From: Xylanimonas cellulosilytica DSM 15894
GTDB lineage: Bacteria > Actinomycetota > Actinomycetes > Actinomycetales > Cellulomonadaceae
Reading direction: 5' to 3'
Length of the DNA stretch: 64,000 nt
NCBI RefSeq assembly: GCF_000024965.1
Contig: NC_013530.1
Location: forward strand, 620,001 to 684,000
Both the position numbers and the translations under genes were made by a program. The notes under the pieces were generated by a model. The model was not told the origin of the DNA, ran no database searches, and saw nothing but the letters and a program-made list of their open reading frames with translations. How positions within the stretch are numbered: position 1 is the first letter of the stretch; each line of letters opens with the position of its first letter. This document shows positions 23,481 to 31,498 of this stretch, piece by piece.

Positions 23481-23668
23481 GCTGCGACCTGCTGGCGGGT
23501 GTGGCCGGCGGCGATGCGGTGGGCGTGCTCGACGGCGAGGGTTCGCTTGTCGTGGCGGGCGGGGGTGCCGGTCCAGTCGCAATCGAGGCAGCGTGGTCGG
23601 GCGTGCCAGCGGAACCCGCCGTGCGGGTTGAGACGCTTCTCGACGTCGACGGTGATGGTGTGGCTCAC
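23477..23668 (-). CDS. small zinc-knuckle protein
   Basis: A 63-residue protein with a GTG start overlapping the upstream stop. One CLDC pair with flanking His (WHARPRCLDCDW) and later HAHRIAAGH could bind zinc. The pattern WHARPRCLDCDWTG resembles small actinophage proteins of unknown function. Coupled by ATGA to the methylase. Confidence 0.6.
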   Translation of the reverse strand: MSHTITVDVEKRLNPHGGFRWHARPRCLDCDWTGTPARHDKRTLAVEHAHRIAAGHTRQQVAA

Positions 23669-24207
23669 GCTGGCACCGCCTTGCCGGTGTGACGCTCGCT
23701 GGCGGCGTGCCACTCGGACGGGAGGATCTCGGTCCAGATGTCGTGGTCGAACTCGTCGGACCCGAACCCGCTCTGGTCGGAGGACGGCAGGTCACGCAGG
23801 CGCATGTAGGCGACGCCGTCGTGAGCGAACACGCCCGGGGTCATGATGACCTGGGAGCCGTCGCGGTTGCGCGGGCCGTTGTACGTCTCGGCCAGGCCGG
23901 GGATGCGCTCGCGCCGGTACTCGATCGCGTCGAACTCGGCGCGGACCGGGTTGTTCTTGAACGGCTCCCACGTGCCGCGACGGCCGCCAGACTTCCAGCG
24001 GCCGGTGGTCGGCTTGTCGTCGGCGACGATCGCGGACAAGTGGCGGTCGCCGCCCCAGCCGTTGACCATGACGTAGCTCTTGTCGCCGCCGTGGGCCTTG
24101 GAGAACGCGTGAGCGCGCTCACCGAAGGCGACGTACCTTGCGTCGTTTCGGTCGATGACGGCGAGCACCTCGGGGTTGGTCGTCTTGGCGTACTGGGGGA
24201 TGGTCAT
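23665..24207 (-). CDS. hypothetical phage protein
   Basis: A 180-residue protein with a GGAGGT ribosome site. The central segment YVMVNGWGGDRHLSAIV and RGTWEPFKNNP are distinctive, and the N terminus has TNPEVLAVIDRND. No catalytic signature recognised. It lies upstream of the methylase in the same overlapping series. Confidence 0.6.
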   Translation of the reverse strand: MTIPQYAKTTNPEVLAVIDRNDARYVAFGERAHAFSKAHGGDKSYVMVNGWGGDRHLSAIVADDKPTTGRWKSGGRRGTWEPFKNNPVRAEFDAIEYRRERIPGLAETYNGPRNRDGSQVIMTPGVFAHDGVAYMRLRDLPSSDQSGFGSDEFDHDIWTEILPSEWHAASERHTGKAVPA

Positions 24208-24350
24208 GCGGCACCTCCGGTGCGGGGTTCAGTGGTGGTGGCGGGCACCGGCGTGGGGCGCGGCCTGCCAGGGACCAGTGGGCTGACGTCCTCTTCGAGC
24301 GCGGCGAGGAACACGGCCCGCTCGTCGGGGCAGCTCGGTCGCTGGGCCAT
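24204..24350 (-). CDS. 48-residue phage protein
   Basis: Starts ATG at 24350, which overlaps the stop of the next gene by one base (TGATG), and ends in ATGA with the following gene. It has a short helix (DERAVFLAALEED) and a Pro/Thr-rich tail. Overlaps at both ends are the main evidence that it is real. Confidence 0.55.
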   Translation of the reverse strand: MAQRPSCPDERAVFLAALEEDVSPLVPGRPRPTPVPATTTEPRTGGAA

Positions 24351-24649
24351 CAGCGGGCCTTCTCCCACGCGTTGGCGGCGTCGACGAGAGCGGTGATGGA
24401 GACGGGGTCGAGCCCGGACGTGCGGAACGCCTCGACGAACGCGAGGGCGGCGTCCGCTGCCTGCTCCGCGATGCGCGTGCGGCTGGGGGCGGTGGTGGTG
24501 AGGTGGTCCAGGCCGGGAGGCACCTCGCCGGCGGCCGGGGTCGTGACGACGGTGAGGCTGTGCCAGTCCTTAGCGACGACGGTGCCGGTGATGGTGAGCC
24601 CGGGGTTGAGGGCGAACTGGACGATGTCGCCGATCCGTGTGGCGCTCAT
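24350..24649 (-). CDS. hypothetical phage protein
   Basis: A 99-residue protein starting ATG at 24649. The N-terminal half is a small beta fold (IGDIVQFALNPGLTITGTVV), the rest a helix (IAEQAADAALAFVEAFR). No family recognised; coupled to the upstream gene by ATGA. Confidence 0.55.
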   Translation of the reverse strand: MSATRIGDIVQFALNPGLTITGTVVAKDWHSLTVVTTPAAGEVPPGLDHLTTTAPSRTRIAEQAADAALAFVEAFRTSGLDPVSITALVDAANAWEKAR

Positions 24650-25176
24650 GCCTGGGCTGCCAGGAGTCGCTGGTGGGCGTCGATGAGTGCAGCGGCGGTG
24701 GGCCAGTTGTCGAGGTCGATCGCCTTGACCTGGTCCATCTCGCGCAAGTCGGCGATGACCGGGCCGACGGCGTCGAGGATCGCGGCGATCGCGGTCTCGT
24801 GGTCGTCGAGCTCGACGAGGGACGGCCGGTGCGCCACCCGGTGGTTCGGGACGGCGAACAGGGTCTCGTGCCGGCCGATCGCGGGGATGCTGGCGGGGTC
24901 GGTGGCTGGTCGGGACCGTGTCTCGGCGTGGGACCAGGCGGCGCGGTCCGGGGGTGCGGGCAAGAGCCCGTCCCAGTGCCGGTGCGTCTCGTACGCGTTG
25001 TCGAGCGCGATGCGGTAGCGGCGGTCGTCCGGGTTGAACGACGCGATGGTGCCGCGCCCGGACGGGGTGCCCTGCGGGTCGAGGACGACGACGCGGGTGC
25101 CGTTGGCGACCTGCCCGGCGTGGTGGACGTGCTCGGGGCGGTGCCCGTCGAAGGCGGTCTCGGGAAGGTGGGTCAC
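24646..25176 (-). CDS. hypothetical phage protein
   Basis: A 176-residue protein. I chose the GTG at 25176 because it overlaps the upstream stop (GTGA). It starts with a His-rich stretch (DGHRPEHVHHAGQ) and a beta segment with GTRVVVLDPQG, and ends with a helical domain. The His cluster might bind metal. Function unknown. Confidence 0.55.
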   Translation of the reverse strand: MTHLPETAFDGHRPEHVHHAGQVANGTRVVVLDPQGTPSGRGTIASFNPDDRRYRIALDNAYETHRHWDGLLPAPPDRAAWSHAETRSRPATDPASIPAIGRHETLFAVPNHRVAHRPSLVELDDHETAIAAILDAVGPVIADLREMDQVKAIDLDNWPTAAALIDAHQRLLAAQA

Positions 25177-25538
25177 CGGGCCGCTCCCGTCCACTGCTGG
25201 ATCTGCGGCCACGCCCAGTCCTCGAACTGGCGGGCGGCGTACTCGTCCAGGGCGCGGGACACACCCTGGCGGAACGTGGTGAACGTGGCCCAGAACTGGG
25301 CCGGGTCGTCGGTGGTCAGGCCCACCGCGCGACGGTCAGCGACGTTGGTCCACGCGTCGCCGAGCTCGCCGGCGGTGATGTCGGTGGGGGTGTCGTCGCC
25401 GGTCGTGTCGACGGCCGCCTGCCCGGGGGCGGGCTGGTCGCCGAGGTCGGCCCAGCCGTCCCCGCGGGTCGGCTCGGTGCCGTCGACGGTGTGGGCGACG
25501 CCGGGGCGCAGCCACCATGGGAGGTGGTGGCCGCTCAC
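25173..25538 (-). CDS. hypothetical phage protein
   Basis: A 121-residue protein with a GTG start and overlaps at both ends. The N-terminal 60 residues are acidic and likely disordered; the C-terminal half is helical and Trp-rich (DDPAQFWATFTTF and FEDWAWPQIQQW). No family recognised. Confidence 0.55.
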   Translation of the reverse strand: MSGHHLPWWLRPGVAHTVDGTEPTRGDGWADLGDQPAPGQAAVDTTGDDTPTDITAGELGDAWTNVADRRAVGLTTDDPAQFWATFTTFRQGVSRALDEYAARQFEDWAWPQIQQWTGAAR

Positions 25539-25819
25539 CGGGTCACCGCCGCGAGGCCGCGGGCCATGGCGGTGAGGCGGGTGGTGCGGGACTCGGCGCG
25601 GCGGGCGCGTTCGGCGGCGGACGGCCGACCCCAGACCGTGGCCTCGAAGCCGTTCGTCTGGGCGCGGACCTCGTGCGGGAACGCCTTCGCCGAGTGGTGC
25701 TTGCCGACGACGGACGGGCCGGTGCCGTTGAGGTAGTCCTCGTACGCGGCGATCTCCGCCGCCTTGTTGACGGGGCCGGGCCTGACCCGGCGCATCCGCT
25801 GCTGGGTGGTGGTGTCCAC
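25535..25819 (-). CDS. hypothetical phage protein
   Basis: A 94-residue protein. GTG at 25819 is the plausible start, 3 nt after the upstream stop. The N terminus TTTQQRMRRVRPGP is basic, then AAYEDYLNG and GKHHSAKAFPHEV. The C-terminal 30 residues are Arg/Ala-rich and helical. No family recognised. Confidence 0.5.
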   Translation of the reverse strand: MDTTTQQRMRRVRPGPVNKAAEIAAYEDYLNGTGPSVVGKHHSAKAFPHEVRAQTNGFEATVWGRPSAAERARRAESRTTRLTAMARGLAAVTR

Positions 25820-25821
25820 GG

Positions 25822-25983
25822 TCAGCGGCCGCGGTTGATGGCGCGGGACCGGCGGGCGGCCTTGGTGGCGGCGCGGCGGCGGGCCTTGACGTGCGCGGGG
25901 ACGCGGGACGACTTGCGGGACGGGCCCTGCAGGATCGCCGCCTGGTAAGGCGTCGGGTCCTCGGGCTGGGTGTTGCTGGTCAT
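25822..25983 (-). CDS. 53-residue basic protein
   Basis: ATG at 25983 with GGAAGGA upstream. The C-terminal half is strongly basic (VKARRRAATKAARRSRAI), so it probably binds nucleic acid or is a small histone-like factor. It heads the run of genes down to 20828, and the palindrome in its leader covers its ribosome site. Confidence 0.6.
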   Translation of the reverse strand: MTSNTQPEDPTPYQAAILQGPSRKSSRVPAHVKARRRAATKAARRSRAINRGR

Positions 25984-25990
25984 CGCGGGT

Positions 25991-26051
25991 ACTTCCTTCC
26001 GATCCGTGGTGGGACATGAAGGAAGTTACTAGGTATCACTTGGTGTTGCAA
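25991..26051 (-). promoter_or_regulatory. promoter with palindrome ahead of gene 25822-25983
   Basis: On the minus strand TTGCAA (26046-26051) and TAACTT (26023-26028) are 17 nt apart. GAAGGAAGT (26018-26026) and ACTTCCTTC (25991-25999) are perfect inverted copies: one arm overlaps the -10, the other contains the ribosome site. It may be an operator or, from a more distant promoter, an RNA stem that hides the site. Confidence 0.5.
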
Positions 26052-26091
26052 GACGTAGGGACACGAAAGTGCGGGTGAACATCCGGCGGGA

Positions 26092-26187
26092 TCAGGTGTT
26101 CCGCTCGTAGTTGTGCAGCCGGGCGTAGTGCCCGCGGCGCAGGAGCGTGAAGTCGCCCTTGGCGCCGTGCCGGTTAGGCGCGACCGG
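26092..26187 (-). pseudogene. C-terminal remnant of a DnaB-type helicase
   Basis: Directly after the helicase stop, the same frame stays open for 31 codons. NRHGAKGDFTLL and RRGHYARLHNY resemble the C-terminal end of DnaB helicases (RNGPTGTV then GxYxRF). It has no start codon of its own. It is best read as a scar of helicase domain exchange, or less likely as a read-through tail beyond the leaky UGA-C stop. Confidence 0.5.
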
Positions 26188-27453
26188 TCACCAACCCGGC
26201 CCGGACCACCGGGCCAGTTCCGGATCCATCGGCGTCCACGGCCAGTGCCCGCCACGCTCCAACGACTTCGGCCACGCCCGCTCGTCACGATCCCCACGCC
26301 AGCGCACCAACGTGAAGTACTTCGGATCTGCCTGCTCGCCGAGCTTCGCCTGCTCGTCGCGGTCGATGGTCAAGCCCAACCCGAACTCCGGCCACCCCAT
26401 GAGTGCCGCCGACCCGCGCGGACGCAGATCACGCACCCCAGTCGCGTTCGTGGCGTGCCCCGCGTGCGCCTCCATGACGAGCGCGACACCACGGGCACGC
26501 AGCGAGTCGAGCGCGTTGATGAGCGGCGCCGCGTCGTCGTCGTTGTTGATCGCCCGGGGCACGAGCTTGTACAGCGGGCCGATCAGCAGCAGGTCAGGTT
26601 CGTGCTCGTCGATGAGCCGGTGGATCGCCCCCAGGTCACGATCCGTGGTCACATCCAGGCGACCTGTCGGCATGCCGTCCACGGTCAGCATGTCGATTGC
26701 CTCCGCAGGATCCGCAGAACCGACCTGGCGGGCCTTTGCCACGACCCCACGCACCGCACGACGCCACTGCCGCTCGGTGTTCTCCGCGTCGACGACGACC
26801 ACCTTGACCGGGGCGATCGGCTTGAACGTCGTCGGGTGCACACCGGCAGCTGCACACACCGCCAACTGGCGGACGAATGTCGACTTCCCCGCGCCCTCAC
26901 CGCCCGTGAGGATGAGCCGGTCCATCCGCTCGAGAAGGTTCGGGATCAGCCAGTCGTACTCGTCCGACCCGTCAAGCACCTGCGCCAACGTGCGCGTTGC
27001 CAGACGGCCCGCACCGCGGTGCGCGATCGCCTCCCACTCGCCGCGCGCCGCCGTCATGACCTCCGACAACGGTGCGTCCGACTCGCCGAGCTGCCGCATC
27101 CGGATGCCCGTGGCCGTCAGCCTGCGCCGGGTCGCTGCTTCAGCGATCTCCTTCGCGTAGTGGCCGGCGTTCGCGGTTGTCGGCGTGGCCTCGATGAGGG
27201 CGAACAGGTCGGCGGCGGCGACACCACGGATGCCGCGGCTGCGGCACTCCGCGTCGACGGTGATCGCGTCGACGGCGTCCCGGCGGGCGTGCATCTCGCA
27301 GGCGACGGCGAACACAGCACCCAAGCGCAGGTCGTGGAAGTCATCGCCGCTGACGTGCTCGGCGGACTGGCGGATCGACTCCGGATCCAGGAGTGCGGCA
27401 CCGACGACAGCTCGCTCCGCGGCGAACGCTGCGGTGACGGATGCGGCGCTCAC
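26188..27453 (-). CDS. replicative helicase: DnaB-like N-domain fused to RepA/AAA_25 ATPase
   Basis: A 421-residue protein; the GTG at 27453 overlaps the upstream stop. Residues 5-110 look like DnaB_N (ERAVVGAALLDPESIRQS). The ATPase part has Walker A GGEGAGKSTF (about 180) and Walker B DLLLIGPLYKL with VMEAHAG, typical of RepA/AAA_25 hexameric helicases rather than DnaB. It presumably unwinds phage DNA with the initiator encoded just upstream. Confidence 0.82.
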   Translation of the reverse strand: MSAASVTAAFAAERAVVGAALLDPESIRQSAEHVSGDDFHDLRLGAVFAVACEMHARRDAVDAITVDAECRSRGIRGVAAADLFALIEATPTTANAGHYAKEIAEAATRRRLTATGIRMRQLGESDAPLSEVMTAARGEWEAIAHRGAGRLATRTLAQVLDGSDEYDWLIPNLLERMDRLILTGGEGAGKSTFVRQLAVCAAAGVHPTTFKPIAPVKVVVVDAENTERQWRRAVRGVVAKARQVGSADPAEAIDMLTVDGMPTGRLDVTTDRDLGAIHRLIDEHEPDLLLIGPLYKLVPRAINNDDDAAPLINALDSLRARGVALVMEAHAGHATNATGVRDLRPRGSAALMGWPEFGLGLTIDRDEQAKLGEQADPKYFTLVRWRGDRDERAWPKSLERGGHWPWTPMDPELARWSGPGW

Positions 27454-28262
27454 CAGCGGCCCATGAACTGGTCTGCGTTCGACGGTGCGGCAGCCTTGGC
27501 CGGCTGACCCGATGTGGCTTCGCGGCGCATCCAGTTGCGCCACGTCGCCGGCCAGTCGACTTTGACGCCATTCTGCCCGGGCTTGGCCCGCCAGTAGTCG
27601 ATGAACGCGGCCGTGGCGCGGCGGCCGTCGATGCCCGGGCACTCAGCCTGGACCCAGGCGACCATCTCGGGGGTGACGGTGAACGGCTCCGGGATGCGGG
27701 TGCCCTTCGAGGCCGCAGGCTTGCGCGTCGTCGTCGGAGCGGCGGCAGCCGCGACCGGCGCAGCTGCGCCTACGACAGAGTTCGAAGAACTCTGTATCGG
27801 GTCGGGTACGGGTCGGGAGGATTCGGGGGCGATTCGGGTTACCCGATCCTCACCCGATCGGGTACCTGATCGGGTACCCGATGCAGGGGTGGTGCAGAAC
27901 TCGCAGTCGGGCACCGTGATGCCCTTCCTCGCGTGCCAGCGACGGTGGTTGCCCAGCGCGCCGGCCGTGGACTCTGCTTCCCGCTTCGCCTTCACGGACG
28001 CCGCGTCGGGCTGGTAGTCGGACCAGTCGTGGAACTCCCACCCGCCGTCGTCGGCCTTGTCCCACAGGCCGACGTCGACGAGCGCGTTCGCGTCGTCGAG
28101 GTTCCCACCGAGCATCGGCAGCATGTACGCCGGGATCCGCCCGTCCGTGAGCTGGTCCATCGACCAGGACAGTGCAGTGACCCACAGTCCACGCGCCACG
28201 GCCGGCGCCTGCACCCACTTCGGCGACCCCCACAGTTGGTCGCTCACCTTCGCCCACGGCAT
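27450..28262 (-). CDS. replication initiator-like protein
   Basis: A 270-residue protein starting ATG at 28262. The N terminus (KVSDQLWGSPKW, then LWVTALSWSMDQLTDGRIP and AKREAESTAG) is the winged-helix pattern of phage replication-initiation proteins. A low-complexity linker with a GTRSGTRSG repeat and poly-Ala leads to a C-terminal DnaD/DnaA-like part ending in VDWPATWRNWMRR. The helicase follows in GTGA overlap. Confidence 0.75.
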   Translation of the reverse strand: MPWAKVSDQLWGSPKWVQAPAVARGLWVTALSWSMDQLTDGRIPAYMLPMLGGNLDDANALVDVGLWDKADDGGWEFHDWSDYQPDAASVKAKREAESTAGALGNHRRWHARKGITVPDCEFCTTPASGTRSGTRSGEDRVTRIAPESSRPVPDPIQSSSNSVVGAAAPVAAAAAPTTTRKPAASKGTRIPEPFTVTPEMVAWVQAECPGIDGRRATAAFIDYWRAKPGQNGVKVDWPATWRNWMRREATSGQPAKAAAPSNADQFMGRW

Positions 28263-28633
28263 CAGGGACGCCCCCCTCGGGACCCGTGGCAGCCGTGGCA
28301 CAACGTGCGCAGGTTGTCGGGCGTGTTCGAACCGCCATCGGCGTACCGGACGATGTGGTCGACCTCGAGGTTGTCCGCGCTGCCGCACCAGACGCACCGG
28401 TACCCGTCGCGCTCCTTAACGCGACGGATGGTTGTAGAGGACGCCTGCCTCGTTCGACGGATGCTGCCCGAGTCGTTCATTCGGTACAGCGGCTCACCAT
28501 CCGGCCCGCGGAGGCGGAGAAGGGGACTCTGCGAGGCCTCGTGGATCTTCAGGGCGCGGCGTCTCCGGTACTTCCAGTTGTCGATGTTCTCGACGCCGTT
28601 CCACTCTGGGAACTCGAAGGGCTGGTAGGCCAC
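28262..28633 (-). CDS. HNH endonuclease
   Basis: A 123-residue protein with GTG start at 28633. The classical HNH core is complete: RDGYRCVWCGS, LEVDHIVRYADGGS, NLRTLCHGCHGSRGG. A basic N-terminal part (WKYRRRRALKIHEA) and an SIRRTRQASS segment precede it. In phages such enzymes can nick DNA for packaging or replication, or home. It ends in TGATG with the initiator gene. Confidence 0.88.
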   Translation of the reverse strand: MAYQPFEFPEWNGVENIDNWKYRRRRALKIHEASQSPLLRLRGPDGEPLYRMNDSGSIRRTRQASSTTIRRVKERDGYRCVWCGSADNLEVDHIVRYADGGSNTPDNLRTLCHGCHGSRGGRP

Positions 28634-28637
28634 GCTG

Positions 28638-29093
28638 TCACCGGCCCTGCGTGTGGGGCAGGAGACCCTGGGCGATGGCGTCGCGGACCGTGATGGCTGG
28701 TCGGTCGCCCAGGGGGATGGTCGACTCGTCGAGGGCGTCCTCGAGGATGTCGTCGGACGCGTCCGCGTCTTCGAGGTACCGGTGGATGGCGTCGGCGAGG
28801 ACCGCGGTCGCTGGGTCGTACACGGCGGCCAGGTCGTGAAGCCAGTTGTCGACGTGGAGTTCGACGGTGGCCTGCCGTCCGACCCAGGCGTTGTACTGGG
28901 TGGTGGTCCAGACGCCGTCGGCGACCCAGCCTGCCTTGATCGTGCGCTGGTGCTGGAGGGTCCGCTTGAGGTGTTCGAGGTCGGCGCGGACCGCTGCTGG
29001 CCCGTGCTTGCGGAGGTGGTCGGCACGCTGCTGCTGGGTGCCGCGAAGGGCGATCTCGGTGTCGGACTGCGGCTGCGGGATGGATGTGGTCAT
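28638..29093 (-). CDS. hypothetical helical phage protein
   Basis: A 151-residue protein starting ATG at 29093. It is almost all helix (QQQRADHLRKHG, VRADLEHLKRTLQHQ) with a Trp-rich middle (AGWVADGVWTTTQYNAWVG) and an acidic C-terminal part. No motif recognised. It lies four bases from the HNH start. Confidence 0.55.
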   Translation of the reverse strand: MTTSIPQPQSDTEIALRGTQQQRADHLRKHGPAAVRADLEHLKRTLQHQRTIKAGWVADGVWTTTQYNAWVGRQATVELHVDNWLHDLAAVYDPATAVLADAIHRYLEDADASDDILEDALDESTIPLGDRPAITVRDAIAQGLLPHTQGR

Positions 29094-29119
29094 TCGTCTC
29101 CGATTGGTGGTGGAAGCCC

Positions 29120-29371
29120 TCAGAGGGGGCGCCAGGTCCAGGTGGTGTTGCGTACGGTGCAGCGCGGCGGGTGGTGCAGGAACGGGGTCGGGGTGAACGC
29201 GATCACGGTGGTCAGGAGGCTGTGGCAGTGGTCGCAGACGGTGACGGTGTGGTGGCAGGTGCCGAGCAGGCACGCCCACTCGGCGGGGTTGTCACAGCCG
29301 GTGACGTTGCACGGCACGTCGGTGGTCAGGTCGACGTCGACGTGCACGAGCTCGTCGGTCGCGGCGCTCAC
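29120..29371 (-). CDS. Cys/His-rich small protein, copy A
   Basis: An 83-residue protein with a GTG start overlapping the upstream stop. CNVTGCDNPAEWAC, CHH and CDHC give a two-zinc-like array. The N-terminal VDVDLTTD and GC-DNPA pattern recur in the product of 30020-30265, so the two are paralogues. Function unknown. Confidence 0.6.
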   Translation of the reverse strand: MSAATDELVHVDVDLTTDVPCNVTGCDNPAEWACLLGTCHHTVTVCDHCHSLLTTVIAFTPTPFLHHPPRCTVRNTTWTWRPL

Positions 29372-29733
29372 GACGCCTCCCCGGTGAGCCGGTCGAGGAT
29401 GGCGGAGCCCTGCCGGGTCATGGGGCCGCGAACGGCGTACCGGGCCTCGTGACGCACCTCGGCGGCCACGAGGCGCAGCAGTTCGGCGTCATCGGGACGT
29501 TCGGGGCAGCGTGAGTGCACTCGCGGTGTGCCGTCGATGCGCAGTGCGAGCTGCCGCCCGCACCACGGGCACGGCGAGTGCCCGCGCAGGCACGACTTGT
29601 GCCAGACGTAGGGGCCCTGGTCGTTCCCGTACCCCTCGCGCCCGCAGATGTTGCACCGCCACTTCGGGCCGGTCTGGTTGTACCCGTACCAGCGGCCACC
29701 GTGGATCATCGTGAAGCCGGTCGCGGTGCTCAC
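29368..29733 (-). CDS. zinc-ribbon phage protein
   Basis: A 121-residue protein with a GTG start at 29733. CNICGREGYG, then CLRGHSPCPWCGRQ and a later Cys form a long zinc array in residues 15-70. The C-terminal half is helical (ELLRLVAAEVRHEARYAV). No named family recognised; a nucleic-acid role is plausible. Confidence 0.6.
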   Translation of the reverse strand: MSTATGFTMIHGGRWYGYNQTGPKWRCNICGREGYGNDQGPYVWHKSCLRGHSPCPWCGRQLALRIDGTPRVHSRCPERPDDAELLRLVAAEVRHEARYAVRGPMTRQGSAILDRLTGEAS

Positions 29734-30023
29734 GAGATGCCCTGCCGGTCTGCACGCGTCCACAGGTCGCGACACGCCGCAAGGGCGGTGGCGATCTCCT
29801 GCGCATGGTTGGCGACGCGCTCTGCGTCGTGGAGCGCGGCGGCGACACGGTGGTACTTGACCGGGCCGCGGTGGACGTACAGAGGTGTGGCGAGCAGCCC
29901 GGCCGCGACGAGCAGGTCGGCGTATGCCTTGCGCGCGGCAGACCAGGCCGCGCCGAACTCCTCGTTCGCCTCGTCGTAAGGGATCGGCTGGTCGTCAGCC
30001 GCGGGGACGATGCGGAGGTTCAC
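29730..30023 (-). CDS. hypothetical helical protein
   Basis: A 97-residue protein with GTG start at 30023, overlapping both neighbours by 4 nt. Residues 20-90 are helical (FGAAWSAARKAYADLLVAAG, then ALHDAERVANHAQEIATAL). No motif recognised. Confidence 0.55.
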   Translation of the reverse strand: MNLRIVPAADDQPIPYDEANEEFGAAWSAARKAYADLLVAAGLLATPLYVHRGPVKYHRVAAALHDAERVANHAQEIATALAACRDLWTRADRQGIS

Positions 30024-30265
30024 AGGTGCCTCCACTCGACGGGTGGCATCGGGAGGATGAACTGGTGCTCGTCGCAGACGACGGCACCGTCCCCGACCTG
30101 GGCGTCCAGGTGCTCGGCAAGCACGACAGCGTGGTGAAGGTGGCACACCGTGACAGGCCCGTGGCTGCCGGGGCAGATCGTGACCCCGGCAACCACGGCT
30201 GGTCGGGCACACCCATCAGCGGCGCAGTCGATGGTGAGCGTCAGGTCGACGTCGAGCGCGGTCAC
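30020..30265 (-). CDS. Cys/His-rich small protein, copy B
   Basis: An 81-residue protein with a GTG start. LDVDLTLTIDCAADGCARPA and CHLHH, CDEHQ align with the product of 29120-29371. The retention of Cys/His positions in both copies suggests that the metal site matters. Function unknown. Confidence 0.6.
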   Translation of the reverse strand: MTALDVDLTLTIDCAADGCARPAVVAGVTICPGSHGPVTVCHLHHAVVLAEHLDAQVGDGAVVCDEHQFILPMPPVEWRHL

Positions 30266-30660
30266 GACTCTCCACCGCGCCGACCATCAGCCGGCCCGAG
30301 CTGACCGTTCTCTCTCGCCTTCATGACCCAGCGAGCTGCTGTCGAGTGAGGCACGCCGAAGTGCTGTGCCACAGCCCGAGTGGGGTACTCGCCCTGAGAC
30401 CAGGCTTGCCTGTACGTCGTCGCCACGAGATGGAGGTGGGTATCAGACATCCGACGGGGCCCTGACTGGGTCTCACGGTGGCTGGGCCCCACGGTTGTTG
30501 CGGCAGCAAGCGCGGCGAGCAGGTCGGGTACGTCGCACACGGAGTCCTGCAGTGCGGCGATGCCCTTCTCGCTGTATCCGCCCTTCGACGGCTTCGCATC
30601 GAGCGCCGCCTGGTAGCGGGCAGAGATCGCCGCCAGGTCCAGGGCTGGTCGGGCGGTCAT
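30262..30660 (-). CDS. HTH phage protein
   Basis: A 132-residue protein starting ATG at 30660. The C-terminal half has a helix-turn-helix (ATTYRQAWSQGEYPTRAVAQ then VPHSTAARWVMKARENG) close to small HTH proteins that recognise DNA in actinophages. The N-terminal half is helical. It overlaps the XRE regulator gene by ATGA and may act with it. Confidence 0.65.
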   Translation of the reverse strand: MTARPALDLAAISARYQAALDAKPSKGGYSEKGIAALQDSVCDVPDLLAALAAATTVGPSHRETQSGPRRMSDTHLHLVATTYRQAWSQGEYPTRAVAQHFGVPHSTAARWVMKARENGQLGPADGRRGGES

Positions 30661-30968
30661 CGGTTTGCCTCCCGCTGCAGCACGTTGATGGCGTGCAGCA
30701 CGCCAGCGTGAAACGCGTCTCCGATCTCGCGCAGCTCGGAGTCGTCGAGCAGGCCGACGATGGTCGTTCCGAGGACCTTGGCGACGACAACCGACTCATG
30801 GAGTCGGAGCGGACGAAGACCCGCTTCGATCTTGGCGACAGTCGGCTGACCCATCGGCCACCCAGCGGCCGTCAAGGCCTCCGCCAGCTGCGTCTGGTTC
30901 CATCCGCGGCAGTCGCGCGCGCCTCTGACCCGCATACCAATCGACAGCGGTGTGACAGTCCCGGTCAT
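30657..30968 (-). CDS. XRE-type regulator
   Basis: A 103-residue protein starting ATG at 30968. A Cro/CI-like helix-turn-helix covers residues 9-60 (RVRGARDCRGWNQTQLAEAL, then GQPTVAKIEAGLRPL). The C-terminal helix might dimerise. It lies within the early operon and could be a Cro-like second regulator. Coupled to both neighbours. Confidence 0.75.
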   Translation of the reverse strand: MTGTVTPLSIGMRVRGARDCRGWNQTQLAEALTAAGWPMGQPTVAKIEAGLRPLRLHESVVVAKVLGTTIVGLLDDSELREIGDAFHAGVLHAINVLQREANR

Positions 30969-31498
30969 GCGACGGCCCTCTTCGTGCAGCGGGTGCACTC
31001 CGGGACGGAGGATCCCGCGACTCGCCAGTTCATGTCGCGGACGGAGCCGCACAGCGACTCGACGTGCCCAAGGTCGTACCGCTCGGAGAACTTGTCGCCG
31101 TGCAGCAGGAAGGAGCCTCGTTCCTTGCCGTAGGTGGGCACGAGGTGGGCGACGCGCCCGCTGTCCTTGATGCCCCAGGCGTGCCCTTCGAGCGTGGGGC
31201 GCGGCTCGATGCCCCACTTCGGGGTGTGCGGGCAGTCGCCCATCAGGGTCTTGACCTCGTCGCGCGGGCGGATCTCGAACCGGAACCCCTGCGCCTTCGC
31301 CTTGTCGCGCTCGGCCTTCGTGTCGTAGAACTTGGCGAGCACCTGCGCCTCAGCGAGGATCAGCTCGCCGCCGTACGAGCGACCATCGACGGTGGACGCA
31401 CCCTCGACGCACCCGCACGGGGCGTAGGAGATCCAGGTGACGTCGGTGGTGTCGTACGACTGGCCGTCGACCTCGACGGTGATCGTTGGCGCGCCCAT
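30965..31498 (-). CDS. hypothetical phage protein with a terminal Cys pair
   Basis: A 177-residue protein starting ATG at 31498 (TGATG with the ssb stop). It begins with a strand-rich segment (TITVEVDGQSYDTTDV), contains APCGC, a charged helix with AERDKAKAQGF, and ends in CTRCTKRA. The last Cys pair resembles those of small actinophage zinc proteins. No function recognised. Confidence 0.55.
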   Translation of the reverse strand: MGAPTITVEVDGQSYDTTDVTWISYAPCGCVEGASTVDGRSYGGELILAEAQVLAKFYDTKAERDKAKAQGFRFEIRPRDEVKTLMGDCPHTPKWGIEPRPTLEGHAWGIKDSGRVAHLVPTYGKERGSFLLHGDKFSERYDLGHVESLCGSVRDMNWRVAGSSVPECTRCTKRAVA

